A stretch of 64,000 nt of DNA from the NCBI GenBank assembly GCA_963932185.1, contig OZ010674.1:64205149-64269148 (forward strand), read 5' to 3'. Shown in pieces: positions 63,206-64,000 of the stretch. Both the position numbers and the translations under genes were made by a program. Positions within the stretch are counted from its first letter, which is position 1. Each line of letters opens with the position of its first letter. The stretch comes from Troglohyphantes excavatus (taxonomy: Eukaryota > Arthropoda > Arachnida > Araneae > Linyphiidae). The notes below the pieces were generated by a model, which made no database searches, was not told the DNA's origin, and was given only the letters and a program-made list of their open reading frames with translations.

Positions 63206-64000
63206 TTAAATTACTGCCTGAAGAACTTTTTAAAATAAAATTTTAGATTATTCTACTCTACTAGTCCAAAACGTCCATATGCACTGAACTGTGATAAATA
63301 CTAAAGACCAATTGCGTTTGGTCATTTTGTGAGTGTTTCTTGTTGATCTTCTAACGTGTAGCAGGCTGAATAGTGGTAGTTTATAGTTTTGTTGTATAAT
63401 TAAATCAAAATATCGAAAAGTATTTTATGAAATTTGTATTCAAAGAATAACAATAAAAAAAATCTAATTATTGAATGGAGGATTTTTTTTATTAGACAAT
63501 ATTTTTAAGTATACATAAATAAAAATATTAATGTGTTCACAAGTCCATTTGTATGTAACATATTAAAGCTGGGGAACATGTTCTTGCGATTTTTGGCAGC
63601 GGACGCTGCGCTTGTTTTCCAATACACTGTATTAGTTGGTTTCCCTACGAGACACTAGATCTAACCAATTCAGCGTCTCGGACGTGAAGCGCAGTGTCTG
63701 CTGATGAAATGCTCAAAGACATGTTCCACAACTTAATCTCGAAATAGCTCAGACATTAAATCAGTGATTATCAACCGGTAGATAATAGTCATGGGTCCCC
63801 CCCCCCCCCCCCCCCCTTCTAATAACACGTATTAAATTTAAGTGTTACATATTATTTAAAGAATAAATATAATATTTAGATATATTTGTTATTCACATTT
63901 ATTTGTGTGTCAAAACTTGTAATAAAATTTAGTATTTAACTTAAAATATTTTAATGGCTTATAGTTGCAGATTAATGTTTTATTTCAATAGTGATATTTG
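63206..64000. other. Intergenic sequence with poly-C run
   Basis: AT-rich. An imperfect inverted repeat (GGGGAACATGTTCTTGCGAT, GCAGCGGACGCTGCGC about 63572-63612 against GAAGCGCAGTGTCTGCTGA ... GACATGTTCCACAAC about 63687-63732) suggests a small MITE. C20 lies at 63797-63816 next to CAGTGATTATCAACCGGTAG, a hAT-end-like sequence. Confidence 0.5.

Overview
The window is AT-rich eukaryotic DNA with spliced genes, introns full of transposons, microsatellites and minisatellites. Three genes and one stray exon of the ionotropic-receptor (IR, variant ionotropic glutamate receptor) family, which is restricted to protostomes, point to an arthropod. A chelicerate such as an arachnid is my guess, but nothing here proves it.

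Layout. 1-4.6 kb holds the 3' half of IR gene A (+). 8.2-20.7 kb holds IR gene B (-), all eight exons, with a one-base insertion that breaks its last exon. At 24.2 kb lies a solitary but intact IR last exon (+). 26.70-37.67 kb is a complete insertion of a Polinton/Maverick virus-like transposon. It has a 6-bp target duplication GACAAT, short terminal inverted repeats, packaging ATPase, integrase with chromodomain, two large capsid-type proteins, adenain-like protease and several small proteins, but no DNA polymerase B gene. It sits in a unit of a 23-bp minisatellite with a 372-bp higher-order period (37.7-39.1 kb). 40.1-42.4 kb is a 297-bp satellite. 42.6-50.5 kb is IR gene C (+), apparently complete (488 residues, 8 coding exons). 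55.5-56.4 kb encodes an ACTMAP (actin maturation protease, C19orf54) homologue and 61.9-62.4 kb a CEP19 homologue, both with intronless coding regions and a splice acceptor just before the ATG.

The space between is mostly mobile DNA that can be bounded by target duplications: a Mutator-like MITE (three copies, each with a 9-bp duplication), a TTAA-duplicating MITE (two), piggyBac-like MITEs (two), a CACTG-ended element carrying a tRNA-like segment (five), a tRNA-headed SINE with a perfect 15-bp duplication, hAT (8 bp), PIF/Harbinger (TAA) and mariner-like (TA) remnants, and a Penelope-like fragment with a GIY-YIG motif and hammerhead-ribozyme-like ends.

How the genes relate. The three IR genes share exon lengths, exon phases and a 10-codon first exon, so they are tandem or inverted duplicates. 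The proteins start almost directly at the ligand-binding domain and lack a large amino-terminal domain. The Polinton genes form one compact rightward block with overlapping stops and starts, a virion assembly module plus integrase. ACTMAP and CEP19 are unrelated single-copy housekeeping genes; CEP19 is followed by two decayed copies of its own 3' end.
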